Shown here: piece after piece, positions 49,267-57,957 of the stretch
How positions within the stretch are numbered: position 1 is the stretch's first letter
Layout: every line of letters begins with the position of its first letter
From: Pseudoalteromonas aliena SW19
Lineage (GTDB): Bacteria > Pseudomonadota > Gammaproteobacteria > Enterobacterales > Alteromonadaceae
Direction of reading: 5' to 3'
NCBI RefSeq assembly: GCF_014905615.1
Contig: NZ_AQGU01000022.1
Location: 186,001-250,000 of the forward strand
Length of the DNA stretch: 64,000 bases
Translations under genes and position numbers: made by a program
Notes under the pieces: generated by a model
What the model saw: the letters and a program-made list of their open reading frames with translations, nothing else
What the model was told of the DNA's origin: nothing
The model's database searches: none

Positions 49267-50811
49267 ATGACAGAACATAAAAAACCACTGGTATTAATGA
49301 TTTTAGATGGTTGGGGATATCGCGAAGATGAGCAAAGTAACGCTATTTTAGCAGCAAACACGCCGGTATTAGACAATTTATGGGCTACACGCCCACACAC
49401 ATTAATTTCAGCTTCGGGTTTTGATGTTGGTCTTCCTGATGGACAAATGGGAAATTCAGAAGTTGGCCATGTAAATTTAGGCGCTGGACGTGTCGTTTAT
49501 CAAGATTTCACTCGTATTACTAAAGCAATTAACGATGGTGAATTTGATTCAACGCCTGCACTTGTTGAAAATATAGATAAGGCTGTAAAGGCAGGCAAAG
49601 CAGTTCATATTATGGGGTTATTAAGTCCTGGCGGCGTACATAGCCACGAAGATCATATAGTCGCAAGTATTGAACTTGCAGCAAAGCGCGGTGCAAAAAA
49701 CGTATATTTTCACGCATTTTTAGATGGCCGCGACACACCGCCGCGCAGTGCCAAAACCTCTATCGAACGAATCGAAGCATTATTTAGTGAGCTTAAATGC
49801 GGCCGCTTAGCCTCGCTAATTGGCCGTTATTATGCAATGGACAGAGACAACCGTTGGAACCGCGTAGAAAAAGCGTATAACGTAATGACCCTGGGTGAGG
49901 GTGACTATAGTTATGACAACGGCGTTGCTGCTCTTGCAGCAGCTTACGAACGCGATGAAAACGATGAATTTGTAGCCGCTACAACCATCTCCCCTGAAGG
50001 CGCAACCCCAGTAACAATAAACGATGGCGACACTGTAATTTTTGCAAACTTTAGAGCCGACAGAGCTCGCGAAATTACGCGCGCTTTTGTTGAACCTAGC
50101 TTTGATGGCTTCACTAAAACAAAAACACCTAAACTTAGTGCTTTTGTAATGATGACCGAATACGCTGCTGATATTAATGCACCCGTTGCGTTTGGCCCTA
50201 CGCCTTTAGTTAATGTTTTAGGCGAATGGTTTGAAAAAAATGGCAAAACACAGCTACGTATTTCTGAAACCGAAAAATATGCCCATGTAACATTTTTCTT
50301 TAGTGGTGGCCGCGAAAACGAATTTGAAGGCGAAACACGCGAGCTTATCCCTTCGCCGCAAGTAGCAACATACGATCTACAACCTGAAATGAACTCAGAA
50401 ATGTTAACCGATAAACTCGTTGAAGCAATTAAAAGTGGTAAATACGACGCTATTATTTGTAACTACCCTAACGGCGATATGGTTGGTCACTCTGGTGTAT
50501 TTGAAGCTGCCGTTAAAGCCTGCGAAGCAGTAGACATTTGCATTGGCCGTGTTATCAGTGCACTTGAAGAGTTTGGTGGCGAAGCATTAATAACAGCTGA
50601 TCACGGTAATGCCGAGCAAATGGCTAACCTTAAAACGGGACAAGCGCATACAGCACATACTAGCGAACCTGTACCATTTATTTATGTAGGTCGTGATGCA
50701 ACCCCATCAGCAGGTAAGGCATTGAGCGATGTAGCGCCCACAATGCTGCACTTAATGGGTATGAAGCAGCCAAGTGAAATGACTGGCACACCTATCATGA
50801 CACTGAAATAA
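49267..50811 (+). CDS. gpmI: 2,3-bisphosphoglycerate-independent phosphoglycerate mutase
   Basis: GpmI interconverts 3- and 2-phosphoglycerate in glycolysis using two Mn ions. Conserved elements are [13 protein letters not shown], the catalytic Ser in [67 protein letters not shown] and ADHGNAEQM. The 514 residues match E. coli. AGGA precedes the ATG. It leads a run gpmI-envC-ctpA-yibQ with gaps of 3, 34 and 53 bases, the E. coli order without a rhodanese in between. Confidence 0.97.
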   Translation: MTEHKKPLVLMILDGWGYREDEQSNAILAANTPVLDNLWATRPHTLISASGFDVGLPDGQMGNSEVGHVNLGAGRVVYQDFTRITKAINDGEFDSTPALVENIDKAVKAGKAVHIMGLLSPGGVHSHEDHIVASIELAAKRGAKNVYFHAFLDGRDTPPRSAKTSIERIEALFSELKCGRLASLIGRYYAMDRDNRWNRVEKAYNVMTLGEGDYSYDNGVAALAAAYERDENDEFVAATTISPEGATPVTINDGDTVIFANFRADRAREITRAFVEPSFDGFTKTKTPKLSAFVMMTEYAADINAPVAFGPTPLVNVLGEWFEKNGKTQLRISETEKYAHVTFFFSGGRENEFEGETRELIPSPQVATYDLQPEMNSEMLTDKLVEAIKSGKYDAIICNYPNGDMVGHSGVFEAAVKACEAVDICIGRVISALEEFGGEALITADHGNAEQMANLKTGQAHTAHTSEPVPFIYVGRDATPSAGKALSDVAPTMLHLMGMKQPSEMTGTPIMTLK

Positions 50812-50814
50812 CAC

Positions 50815-51954
50815 ATGAATAGACGCATTAATCTATTAATTCAATACACTTTAATACTTACTTCATTGGCGACGGCTCCTGCTGTCGCTAATGAAGACCG
50901 TACTAAAAAGGACTTATCAGAAGTCCAACAGGCTCTTAACCAAAGCCAAGCCGAATACAATGAGCAGCGTAAAAAAATTGCTAAATTACAAACAAATCTC
51001 AAAAGCCACGAACTAGATATCGCTAAAAATGCTAAAGCACTGAATATGGCAGAACAAGCAGTTAAAAAAGCCCAACAGCAACAAAAGCAGCAGCAACAAA
51101 AAGCACAGCAGCTCGATGAAAAGCATGTCCAGTTTCAACGTATTTTAGCCGCACAATTAAAAAGTGCCTACATGGCTGGAGGCGACGACTACTCTAAAAT
51201 GATGCTAAATCAAGAAGACACAGCCAAGTTTGAGCGTACACTTAGTTATTATAACTATCTAAATAAAGCCCGAATAAAGCAAATTGAAGAGCTAAAAGTA
51301 CTGCAACAGCAAATTGCCCAGAATCAAGTTGAACTTGCAAAAACAGAGCAACAACTAATTGAGCTACATAACGAACAAAAACGACGTCAAACCGCATTAA
51401 TTGCAGCCCAAAGTGATCGAAAAGCGAATTTTAACAACCTCAAAGCACAACTTAGTGGTACCAAAGATTCGATTAACTATTTAAAAGAAAACCAGCAAAC
51501 CTTAATCTCGACTATCGAAGAACTCGAAAAAGAAAAAACACAAAAAATTGAATTGCTCGGCCTTAATAAAAACAAAGGAAAACTAGATTGGCCAAGTAAA
51601 GGTAAGTTGCAGCACACATTTGGTCAACGAAAGCATGGCGGCATTGATTGGAAGGGAGTGCTGATTGGGGCTGTAGAAGGCGCTAATGTTAACAGCGTGC
51701 ATAATGGTCAAGTGGTCTTTGCTGATTGGTTGAAAGGCTATGGCTGGGTGATTGTTGTAGATCATGGCAAAGGCTTTATGAGCTTATATGGACACGCACA
51801 AACGCTTCTCAAAGATGTTGGCGATATGGTGCGTGAAGGCGAAACGTTAGCTTTAGTTGGTCAAAGCGGCGGACAAGCAAATTCTGGTCTATACTTTGAA
51901 ATACGCCACAAAGGACGCGCAGTAAATCCTGTAAAATGGTGCAGACGCATTTAA
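50815..51954 (+). CDS. envC: Murein hydrolase activator EnvC
   Basis: EnvC is a periplasmic protein that, driven by FtsEX, activates amidases AmiA/AmiB at the septum. A signal peptide ends near PAVA. A long coiled coil rich in Gln/Lys/Ala spans about residues 30-250. The C-terminal LytM domain (WPSKGKLQHTFGQRKHGGIDWKG, VVDHGKGFMSLYGH) lacks part of the zinc site (the family's degenerate LytM, used for activation). ftsE and ftsX, its partners, are also in this window. It starts 3 bases after gpmI. Confidence 0.94.
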   Translation: MNRRINLLIQYTLILTSLATAPAVANEDRTKKDLSEVQQALNQSQAEYNEQRKKIAKLQTNLKSHELDIAKNAKALNMAEQAVKKAQQQQKQQQQKAQQLDEKHVQFQRILAAQLKSAYMAGGDDYSKMMLNQEDTAKFERTLSYYNYLNKARIKQIEELKVLQQQIAQNQVELAKTEQQLIELHNEQKRRQTALIAAQSDRKANFNNLKAQLSGTKDSINYLKENQQTLISTIEELEKEKTQKIELLGLNKNKGKLDWPSKGKLQHTFGQRKHGGIDWKGVLIGAVEGANVNSVHNGQVVFADWLKGYGWVIVVDHGKGFMSLYGHAQTLLKDVGDMVREGETLALVGQSGGQANSGLYFEIRHKGRAVNPVKWCRRI

Positions 51955-51988
51955 TTGAATAAACCGCTGCGCCGCTCTGGAGCAGCTG

Positions 51989-53245
51989 ATGATAAATAAA
52001 ACCGCCACTACAAACCATTCAAAAACAATGTATGCAGGCTTGATAATGAGTCTGCTTTTATTTAGTTTTATTTTTTCATTTAGCCAGGCTCTAGCTAGCT
52101 CAGTAAAAGAATTAAAAAGCCAACAAATAGATGAGATTTTATTTAATATACACACCTATTACGTTGACGATTTGGCCTTACAAAACAGCCAACACATAGA
52201 ATACAGCACTCAGCAATTTGAACGTTTGTACTCAAAACTCGATCCTTACTCCAAATACCTAGACGAGCATGAACTCACCGCTCTATTTAACAACACCAAT
52301 GGCCACTATACGGGTCTTGGAATTGAAGTTAAAAGTATTAAAGACAAAATAACCATCGTAGACGTAGTAAGTAACTCTCCCGCCAAAAAAGCCGGTATTT
52401 TAGCCAGCGATATTATCATAAGTGTTAATAACGAAATCGTTGAAAATTTGACACTTGACGAAGTAGCCACACGAATAAGAAATAGCAACTTTAGTGATAT
52501 AAACTTAACCGTACAACGACAAACAAGTAAAGCCTATATATCTTTTAACGTTGCTCGAACACTAATAAATTTAAAAAGTGCTACAAGCAAAGTCTTAGAT
52601 TCTGGCACTGGTTATTTAGCCATTCACACTTTTTCTAATAACACATTGCAAGAAGTTGCTTTGCAAATTACAGCAATGCAAGACTATTATGATGACTCAC
52701 TTAAAGGGCTTGTTATTGATTTGCGAGATAACCCCGGCGGTACACTGCAAAGTGCGATTGCCGTATCTGATATGTTTCTACAAAGCGGCACTATTGTTAC
52801 AACTAAAGGTCGCTTTTTTGATGCAAATAAAACTTTTTACGCTAAACGAGGTGATGTATTAAAAGGCGCCCCTATTGTAGTGCTGATAAATGAAAATTCA
52901 GCTTCAGCGGCTGAAATTTTAGCGGCGGCTTTAAAAGATAATAATCGTGCAACCGTTGTAGGGAATCAATCTTTTGGTAAAGGCTCTGTACAATCACTCA
53001 TTCCCCTCGGTAATGGAGATACAGCCTTAAAACTTACCACCGCGAAGTACTTTACACCGTCAGGAAAATCAATTGATGGCGTAGGAATAACACCCGATGT
53101 GGCGATTAATCAAACAAACCTTTCACAAAACAATAAAGCCGTTATAATAAAAAACGAACAAACTAAAAGCATTCAGCAATTACCTGTAAGTAATCTAGCT
53201 GATTTGCAATTAGTTAAAGCAAAACAATTACTCAGCATGCAATAA
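51989..53245 (+). CDS. C-terminal processing peptidase (S41 family)
   Basis: This is a CtpA-like S41 serine protease. A signal/anchor helix is at residues 12-36. A PDZ domain follows (GLGIEVKSIKDKITIVDVV, SPAKKAGILASDIIISVN). The catalytic domain has VIDLRDNPGGTLQSAIAVSD, the Ser in NENSASAAEILAAALKDN, and the Lys in GNQSFGKGSVQSL. The length of 418 fits. It is periplasmic and, next to envC, likely involved in cell-wall enzyme turnover; that last point is inference. Confidence 0.92.
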   Translation: MINKTATTNHSKTMYAGLIMSLLLFSFIFSFSQALASSVKELKSQQIDEILFNIHTYYVDDLALQNSQHIEYSTQQFERLYSKLDPYSKYLDEHELTALFNNTNGHYTGLGIEVKSIKDKITIVDVVSNSPAKKAGILASDIIISVNNEIVENLTLDEVATRIRNSNFSDINLTVQRQTSKAYISFNVARTLINLKSATSKVLDSGTGYLAIHTFSNNTLQEVALQITAMQDYYDDSLKGLVIDLRDNPGGTLQSAIAVSDMFLQSGTIVTTKGRFFDANKTFYAKRGDVLKGAPIVVLINENSASAAEILAAALKDNNRATVVGNQSFGKGSVQSLIPLGNGDTALKLTTAKYFTPSGKSIDGVGITPDVAINQTNLSQNNKAVIIKNEQTKSIQQLPVSNLADLQLVKAKQLLSMQ

Positions 53246-53298
53246 TATCGCTTTATTTAGAGCGACTTACTGAGCCTAAAGATAATAAAAATTATAAA

Positions 53299-54081
53299 GT
53301 GAAAACTATAAATATAAAAATAATAACATCATTTTTGTTGATATTTTACTTTGCATCAATAGATGTAAAAGCTAAACAAATAGCAATAGTGATTGACGAT
53401 ATCGGCTATCACCAACGGGACTTGGAATTTTTAACTCTGCCTGGGCAATTGTCATATTCAATTTTACCTCACACACCTTATTCACAAATTTTTGCAACGC
53501 TTGCTAGCCAATCAAATAAAGAGTTATTACTTCACGTCCCTATGCAGGCGCTAAATGATAAAGAGCTAGGCCCAGGCGCACTTACACTAAATATGACTAA
53601 AGAGCAGCTTCAGCAAACGCTAGGCACAGCTTTAGCGAGCTTGCCACAAGTTAAGGGGGTTAATAATCATATGGGCTCAGCACTTACGCAACAAAGCCAA
53701 GCCATGAAGTGGACTATGGAGGTTCTCAAAAAACGTCATTTATATTTTTTAGATAGTCGCACTACTGATTTAAGCCAAGCTCAAAATGCCGCTAACTTTT
53801 TAGGTGTAGCCAATATTAGCCGCCAAGTATTCTTAGACAACATAACCACTGCAGAACAATTACAACTGAGGTTTGATGAGTTAAAACAGCAAGCCACTAA
53901 GCATAATTTTGCTATTGCAATTGCTCACCCCTACCCAGAAACAATTGCCTTTTTACGCAAAGCATTGCCACAGCTATCAGAGCAAGGTTTCGAACTTGTG
54001 CCAGTTTCACAGCTGGTCGAACATAAATATATTCAACTCGCACAGGCCGAGGGCAAAAGAATAAGTGCTAGGACTCGTTGA
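53299..54081 (+). CDS. Divergent polysaccharide deacetylase family protein (YibQ)
   Basis: The start is GTG with a weak upstream site; the signal peptide ends near DVKA. The mature protein begins KQIAIVIDDIGYHQRDLEF, the family opening with the metal-binding Asp pair. Other blocks: LSYSILPHTPYS, LLLHVPMQALNDKELGPGAL, GVNNHMGSALTQ, FLDSRTTDLSQA, and AIAIAHPYPETIAFL. It is exported; its substrate is not known. Its last codons (ARTR and the TGA) are supplied by the inverted end of a family-1 repeat, so the natural C-terminus has been replaced. Confidence 0.92.
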   Translation: MKTINIKIITSFLLIFYFASIDVKAKQIAIVIDDIGYHQRDLEFLTLPGQLSYSILPHTPYSQIFATLASQSNKELLLHVPMQALNDKELGPGALTLNMTKEQLQQTLGTALASLPQVKGVNNHMGSALTQQSQAMKWTMEVLKKRHLYFLDSRTTDLSQAQNAANFLGVANISRQVFLDNITTAEQLQLRFDELKQQATKHNFAIAIAHPYPETIAFLRKALPQLSEQGFELVPVSQLVEHKYIQLAQAEGKRISARTR

Positions 54082-54253
54082 CCTTTCGTGATTGATTTTG
54101 CAGCAGGCTGTTTGGTTTTAGGCAAGGCAGAGCCTATGTCGTGTGGTTACTCCCCATAAATAGGCGATAACGCAGCATAAATGCCAAACCTCGCGCCGCG
54201 ATTAAATCGCCCCTAGATTGAACAAATTTCAATCCACAAAGGTCAACACGCCC
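54071..54253 (-). repeat. Family-1 MITE-like repeat, internally deleted copy D (183 bp)
   Basis: It has the same ends as copy C (CGTTGACCTTTCGTG...CAAAGGTCAACACGCCC) and the same 9-bp hairpin near the right end. It lacks about 80-90 bp of the middle: copy C's segment from ATGCGCTGCCC to the second ACAAA is absent, joining AAATGCCAAA directly to CCTCGCGCCGCG. The left end overlaps the last codons and the stop of the yibQ-like gene. Confidence 0.85.
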
Positions 54254-54358
54254 TAGGTAAAGTTGAGTGAAATAATGTAGCAAGCAATAAGTGAAAATAA
54301 AAAAATAACACTTAAAAAGTACTGAATATTTAAATTTTAAATATCATACGATCTACTG

Positions 54359-54871
54359 CTATATTTGATTGATTTTCTTAAACCGCCTCACTTTTATGCG
54401 CATATTTTTCATGGGTGAAGATGTATTTAGCTGGATCATTTTACCTAGCGTATATTTTTCATACCAAGCAATGTCATAAAGACTATGATTATCTAAGGAC
54501 TCTATAAGCGATAATATTTTAGCTATTGTCACTTTAAACTCTAAAATCAAATGACTATATGACCAGCTTTTAAACTGTGATTGAAAGCATTGAGCCAATT
54601 GACCTAACTCATTCCATTTATACCCAGTCTCTGGAAAATCAACATCAGAACCTTCTGACTTTAATTGGTGCCACTTTAACACTAGCTGGCCCCAACCAAG
54701 AAGGTAAGCGAGTGTATCTGCCACATTAATTATCGCTCCTTTAACATTACCCTCGATACCATTTTTATGTGCATACTCTTTTGGAATTGATAAATAATCT
54801 TCAAGTATTTTTTCAGAGTTTAGTTTTATCGCTTGATACAATTCTTCTTTATTTGTAGGCACTGATGACAT
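54359..54871 (-). CDS. ClbS/DfsB family four-helix bundle protein
   Basis: The 170-residue protein matches the ClbS/DfsB (DUF1706) family across its length: NKEELYQAIKLNSEKI, LAYLLGWGQLVLKWHQL, DFPETGYKWNELGQLAQ and the near-invariant TLGKMIQLNTSSPMKNMR. Folds of this kind are DinB-like four-helix bundles. ClbS protects colibactin producers by hydrolysing the toxin's cyclopropane; most family members have unknown roles. It is a lone gene between a repeat and rpoH, so lateral arrival is possible. Confidence 0.88.
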   Translation of the reverse strand: MSSVPTNKEELYQAIKLNSEKILEDYLSIPKEYAHKNGIEGNVKGAIINVADTLAYLLGWGQLVLKWHQLKSEGSDVDFPETGYKWNELGQLAQCFQSQFKSWSYSHLILEFKVTIAKILSLIESLDNHSLYDIAWYEKYTLGKMIQLNTSSPMKNMRIKVRRFKKINQI

Positions 54872-54997
54872 TGTGAAACCCTCCTATGTAATAGCACATT
54901 TAAAAATCGAAAAATTAGCGGGTCGCTATAGTTTATGCGCACCTGTTCAGCTTATTTCAACTGACTTTACTGCCTCAGAGCAACCTATACAAAAACA

Positions 54998-55028
54998 AAA
55001 AAGCCCCGCATTTTCATGCAGGGCTTTT
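54998..55028 (-). terminator. Intrinsic terminator of rpoH
   Basis: AAAAGCCC-C-GCAT-TTTC-ATGC-A-GGGCTTTT, with a T run on the minus strand. It lies 24 bases past the rpoH stop codon. Confidence 0.92.
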
Positions 55029-55051
55029 AAAATTTGTTGCTCAAATCACTA

Positions 55052-55915
55052 TTAGCTCATAGCGCTTTGTAGCTTTTTCATCGCTGTTTTTTCAAGCTGA
55101 CGAACACGCTCAGCAGATACGCTGTACTTTTGTGCAAGCTCTTGAAGAGTTGCCTTGTCGTCAGACAACCAACGTGCACTAACAATGTCTTGCGAGCGTT
55201 CATCGAGTGTTTTAAGGGCGCTAAATAAACGCGTATGCGCCTGCTCTTTCCACTGTTGTTGTTCTACATCATCAGCTAAATCAGCTGCGCCGTCGGTCAA
55301 GTATTGTACAGGTGAATAAGTGCTTGTTGGTGCGTTATCGTCATCATCACCAGTTAAGTCAAAGCCCATGTCTTGGCCGCTCATACGCGATTCCATTTCA
55401 CGAACTTCTTTTTCACTTACACCTAACTCGCTTGCCACAGTGCTCACTTCAGCTTGGTTAAACCAACCTAAACGTTTTTTGTTTTTGCGCAGATTAAAAA
55501 ATAATTTACGTTGTGCTTTAGTCGTTGCAACTTTAACAATACGCCAATTTTTAAGCACGAACTCATGAATTTCTGCTTTAATCCAATGCACTGCAAACGA
55601 TACTAGACGAACACCTACGGTAGGGTCGAAACGCTTTACCGCTTTCATCAGGCCAATGTTGCCCTCTTGAATTAAGTCTGCTTGTGGCAAACCATAACCC
55701 GAGTAGCTTTTAGCAATATGCGCTACAAAACGTAAATGCGACATAATGAGTTGCTTTGCAGCACTAAGATCGCCTTCTTCCTGAAGCCTCTTGGCAAGCT
55801 CTTGCTCTTCTTCAACTTTAAGCATAGGGATAGTGCTTACCGCTTGAAGGTAACCGTCCATGCTTGCGCTTTGTTGTCCGACTGTAAGTGCCATTGCGTA
55901 TAAATCTTTACTCAT
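55052..55915 (-). CDS. rpoH: RNA polymerase heat-shock sigma factor (sigma-32)
   Basis: RpoH directs transcription of heat-shock chaperones and proteases. Region 2 shows [40 protein letters not shown] (split here: [36 protein letters not shown]). The RpoH box [16 protein letters not shown] is present. Region 4 has the helix-turn-helix [20 protein letters not shown]. The length of 287 is typical. GAGGTG precedes the ATG. A perfect CIRCE operator lies in its leader, which is unusual. It stands downstream of ftsEX as in E. coli. Confidence 0.96.
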   Translation of the reverse strand: MSKDLYAMALTVGQQSASMDGYLQAVSTIPMLKVEEEQELAKRLQEEGDLSAAKQLIMSHLRFVAHIAKSYSGYGLPQADLIQEGNIGLMKAVKRFDPTVGVRLVSFAVHWIKAEIHEFVLKNWRIVKVATTKAQRKLFFNLRKNKKRLGWFNQAEVSTVASELGVSEKEVREMESRMSGQDMGFDLTGDDDDNAPTSTYSPVQYLTDGAADLADDVEQQQWKEQAHTRLFSALKTLDERSQDIVSARWLSDDKATLQELAQKYSVSAERVRQLEKTAMKKLQSAMS

Positions 55916-55948
55916 TTTTCACCTCGGTGATAAACATTTGAAACCATC

Positions 55949-55975
55949 TTAGCACTCTTTACCTAAGAGTGCTAA
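55949..55975. promoter_or_regulatory. CIRCE operator (HrcA site) in the rpoH leader
   Basis: TTAGCACTC-N9-GAGTGCTAA is an exact match to the CIRCE element bound by the heat-shock repressor HrcA. It lies 33-60 bases before the rpoH start codon and overlaps the expected transcription start of the promoter just upstream, so HrcA would block initiation. Confidence 0.9.
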
Positions 55976-55980
55976 CCCCA

Positions 55981-56009
55981 ATTTAAAACTTTTTTAAATC
56001 ATAAATCAA
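55981..56009 (-). promoter_or_regulatory. Promoter of rpoH
   Basis: On the minus strand TTGATT and TTAAAT are 17 bases apart. The -10 box ends 5 bases before the CIRCE, so the start point falls at its edge. The call depends partly on that fit. Confidence 0.5.
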
Positions 56010-56167
56010 GAGGTTTTTAGCGTTGCCTAAGTCTACTATAAGCGACTGAATAAGTGATGAATTAAGGCACAGTAAGGGCTTAACCTTAGCGCAGCACATC
56101 GTTTACAACTCATTACTTAGAGTGGAGAATAGTACAAAATTATGACAGTTTTAATAATGGAGGGTAT

Positions 56168-56204
56168 AACCCAGCTCGACAACATACGCATATCGAGCTG
56201 GGTT
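56168..56204 (-). terminator. Strong hairpin after ftsX
   Basis: A perfect 12-bp stem (AACCCAGCTCGA/TCGAGCTGGGTT) has a 13-base loop, 8 bases past the ftsX stop. There is no good T run, so it may act with Rho or protect the mRNA end. Confidence 0.6.
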
Positions 56205-56211
56205 GGTTCAC

Positions 56212-57198
56212 TTATACTTTGTCAGGTTCTATTTCTTTAATATAACGATTTACAGAAAGGTATGAGCCAATAAAGCCTAAGCTTGTTGCAAGTAAAACCA
56301 AAAATCCAAATTCTTTTAATGACAAGCCAATCAACGAAAAACTAGTTTGATAAACCCCTGCAACAGTACTTACGGCAGAAGATAGCCACCACATCATCAA
56401 AGCCACCGATACAAAAGCGAATAACCCGCCAATAACCCCATACCAAATACCAGTCCATAAAAATGGCGCATGAATAAATGTATTGGTAGCCCCTACCAGT
56501 TTCATTACTTGTATTTCTTCTTTTTTATCCATAATAGATAAACGAATAGTATTACCAATAATAAGCGTAACCGAAGTCAATAATAGTAGCGTGATTGTTA
56601 TTACACTTTCTTTTAGTAAGCTAAGGAGTGCATTTAAACGCTCTAACCAAGCTATATCTAGCTTACCAAAATCAACCTCACGCTCATTTTCAAGCTTGGT
56701 TAAAAGCGCTTTAGCTGCGTTAGGTTGACTATGGCGCTTAGTTGGCGTTACAAGCACAACATCAGGAAGTGGATTACTATCTAAGTACTCTAACGCTTGC
56801 CCAAACCCTGACACATCTTTAAATTCTGTCAGCGCTTGCTGCTTTGAAATAAACGTCACACTTTCAATTTCTGGGTAAAGTGCCAGTCGTTTAACTAAGG
56901 TTTGTGTTTGTTGCTCGTTCATTGTTTCTTTTACAAACAATGATATTTCGCTCGCTTCTTCAAACCCACTACTGACTTGTTGAACATTTTTAACCACTAA
57001 ATACAGTGTGGCGGGTAGTGTTAAGCTCAACCCAAGCACGGCAATTGTCATCAAAGATGCCAAAGGGGTTCGCCACATTTCACCGAGACTATGCACGCCT
57101 TGGCGAAAAATGTTAATAATAAAAAAGTAACCGCCAGCCAAGATAGATTTTTTTTGCTTTTCGTTTTTATTATGGCGACCTTTAAACAGTAAGCTCAT
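56212..57198 (-). CDS. ftsX: Cell division protein FtsX
   Basis: FtsX is the membrane half of the FtsEX complex, which couples ATP hydrolysis to activation of EnvC at the septum. It has four TM helices: TPLASLMTIAVLGLSLTLP near residue 45, then three in the C-terminal part (ESVITITLLLLTSVTLIIG; GTWYG-region GIWYGVIGGLFAFVSVALM; FGFLVLLATSLGFIGSYL). The periplasmic loop between TM1 and TM2 contacts EnvC. MDKKEEIQVMKLVGAT is the conserved cytoplasmic motif. It overlaps ftsE by four bases (ATGA). Confidence 0.95.
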   Translation of the reverse strand: MSLLFKGRHNKNEKQKKSILAGGYFFIINIFRQGVHSLGEMWRTPLASLMTIAVLGLSLTLPATLYLVVKNVQQVSSGFEEASEISLFVKETMNEQQTQTLVKRLALYPEIESVTFISKQQALTEFKDVSGFGQALEYLDSNPLPDVVLVTPTKRHSQPNAAKALLTKLENEREVDFGKLDIAWLERLNALLSLLKESVITITLLLLTSVTLIIGNTIRLSIMDKKEEIQVMKLVGATNTFIHAPFLWTGIWYGVIGGLFAFVSVALMMWWLSSAVSTVAGVYQTSFSLIGLSLKEFGFLVLLATSLGFIGSYLSVNRYIKEIEPDKV

Positions 57199-57872
57199 AA
57201 TGCCCCCTCAGCTAAGGGGTCTTGAAGCATTCGCCCCTCTTTTAAGGTTAAACTTCTGTATTTCATGCGCGCAACCAAACCTAAATCGTGTGTAGCAATA
57301 AGCACCGTTGTACCGTGTTTATTAAAGTCTTCAAATAATCGCAAAATTTCCATTGAAAGCTCAGGATCCAAATTACCAGTCGGCTCGTCGGCTAATAAAA
57401 TTGGCGGAGAGTTTACAATAGCACGAGCAATACCAACACGTTGCTGCTCGCCTCCTGAAAGCATAGACGGGTGACATTTTATTTTATCAATTAAACCCAC
57501 CTTATCGAGAGCAGCATGAACACGCTTTGAAATTTGGTTATGGTGAGTACCTTCAATGATTAATGGTAATGCTACGTTATCAAATACGCTATAGCGCTCT
57601 AATAAACGATGATTTTGAAAAATAATGCCAATATCACGACGAACATAAGGAACTTGGCGTGAGTTAACCTTATTTAAATCAACACCGTTAATAAATACAT
57701 TACCCGCTGATGGGCGCTCCATTAAACTAATCAACTTTAATAACGTACTTTTACCCGCCCCACTGTGGCCGGTTAAAAACGCCAGTTCACCTTGTTTGAT
57801 ATGAAAATTAACTTTTTCGAGAGCGCGATGCCCTCCTGGATATGTTTTACTTACTTGCTGAAAATTTATCAT
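57195..57872 (-). CDS. ftsE: Cell division ATP-binding protein FtsE
   Basis: FtsE is the ABC ATPase of FtsEX. Walker A is LTGHSGAGKSTLLKLI, the signature MLSGGEQQRVGIARAI, Walker B ILLADEPTGNLDPE and the H-loop ATHDLG. FQNHRLLERYSVFDNVALPL is typical of FtsE. The length of 225 is standard. It lies 85 bases after ftsY, with a terminator between. Confidence 0.96.
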   Translation of the reverse strand: MINFQQVSKTYPGGHRALEKVNFHIKQGELAFLTGHSGAGKSTLLKLISLMERPSAGNVFINGVDLNKVNSRQVPYVRRDIGIIFQNHRLLERYSVFDNVALPLIIEGTHHNQISKRVHAALDKVGLIDKIKCHPSMLSGGEQQRVGIARAIVNSPPILLADEPTGNLDPELSMEILRLFEDFNKHGTTVLIATHDLGLVARMKYRSLTLKEGRMLQDPLAEGAL

Positions 57873-57927
57873 TTTTTATTATGCCAACTTCATCAAAAAC
57901 ACAAATGCAATTGGTATTCCTCGCAAT

Positions 57928-57952
57928 TAAAAAGGGAGCAAGCTCCCTTTTG
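57928..57952 (-). terminator. Intrinsic terminator after ftsY
   Basis: AAAAGGGAGC-AA-GCTCCCTTTT on the minus strand, followed by TAATTG. It lies 6 bases past ftsY and would lower read-through into ftsEX. The loop of two bases is short, so the top pairs probably open. Confidence 0.8.
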
Positions 57953-57957
57953 GTAAA

